Shown: positions 63,290-64,000 of the stretch, one piece after another
Numbering within the stretch: the stretch's first letter is position 1
How the letters are laid out: each line of letters starts with the position of its first letter
The notes under the pieces: generated by a model
What the model was told of the DNA's origin: nothing
Database searches by the model: none
What the model saw: the letters and a program-made list of their open reading frames with translations, nothing else
Source: Clarkia xantiana subsp. parviflora
Lineage: Eukaryota; Streptophyta; Magnoliopsida; Myrtales; Onagraceae
Direction: 5' to 3'
NCBI GenBank assembly: GCA_036873135.1
Contig: JAPTYO010000020.1
Coordinates: 1,356,081-1,420,080 of the forward strand
Length of the DNA stretch: 64,000 bases
Program-made: the position numbers and the translations under genes

Positions 63290-64000
63290 AGCTACTAGAT
63301 TTTTCTTTTGCATATTAGAAATGGGGTTTCCATTTGTTATATCGGAATACGAGCGGTAAGTTTATCGTGTCGTTTAACCAAGACGAATCTACATGTTAAT
63401 TTACGGAGTCACGAGATATTGCTTAACTCGATCGAGCTAAAGCAAGAAATAATTAAATATCGGTAATGACCCGGTATAAAAATTGGAAAAGACCACTTAT
63501 AAAAATCAAATGACAAAATTGACATATATTGCTTAGTAGTCTAGTGGTTTTGTGTGCTTGTATTAATTACATCATCCATGGTTCAACTAACACTTTCACC
63601 TATTTATTATTGACAAATCTTTTTACAATTTTGTAAATATTATTTACAATAAAAACAACATTAATATTTATTTATCTCATTCTAAGTTTTACCTTTATTA
63701 TTATATATAATCTAGTCTCATCTATCTTGTTTAATATATTTTTACTTTATTTAATATTTATTTTTCATAATGTTATTATATTTTGTTTTAATCTAAGTTT
63801 TTATAAAATCTTTCTTTAACGGTTGTTTTTCATTCTCTTCAAGGTCTTTTTTATAATGTTCATTCTTTCTCTTCAATTGACAAATCTTTTTTTCAATTTA
63901 ATAAGCCTTTTTTTACAACAAAAAATCAATAATTTGTATTTATATCATTCTAATTGATTGTTTCTTTTTTTAATTGATCAGGAATAATTGTAATTTTTGG
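63290..64000. other. AT-rich intergenic DNA
   Basis: No gene, RNA or bounded element recognised up to the window edge. Confidence 0.5.

Overview
The window is nuclear DNA from a flowering plant, almost certainly a eudicot. It is AT-rich, genes are split by many GT-AG introns, and intergenic space is crowded with plant DNA transposons (hAT, Mutator-like, PIF/Harbinger, CACTA, Helitron), SINEs and LTR/LINE remnants. The recognisable genes have clear plant homologues: a BCAT, a J-protein, a squalene epoxidase, a GRF with an intact miR396 site, and a small basic protein. I cannot name the species.

Layout. 1-7.0 kb: uS11 (RPS14) pseudogene, SINEs, hAT and CACTA remnants. 7.0-12.6 kb (+): branched-chain aminotransferase, 10 exons, with transposons in introns 2 and 3. 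14.0-17.4 kb: Helitron-like element with coding fragments. 17.9-18.9 kb: LINE relic. 19.2-22.2 kb (+): J-domain protein, ending 350 bp from the convergent squalene epoxidase (22.6-26.3 kb, -). 26.6-42.9 kb: gene desert with foldbacks, hAT elements and a long perfect hairpin. 43.2-44.3 kb: decayed kinase/KEN-like locus. 44.5-52 kb: PIF/Harbinger, CACTA, foldback and LTR insertions. 52.3-56.8 kb (+): GRF transcription factor. 57-59 kb: palindromic Mutator-like element nested in an older foldback. 59.5-60.2 kb (-): two tandem C/D-box snoRNA candidates with a site II/telo-box/TATA promoter. 62.8-63.1 kb (-): small uncharacterised protein gene.

The genes do not form a pathway: BCAT acts in branched-chain amino acid metabolism, squalene epoxidase in sterol/triterpenoid synthesis, the J-protein with Hsp70, and GRF in leaf growth under miR396. 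The most informative non-coding find is the snoRNA pair, whose two antisense elements match two conserved 18S rRNA segments. Many transposon calls rest on target-site duplications read directly from the sequence. Exon coordinates were read by eye from splice signals, reading phase and family knowledge; no alignment was run.
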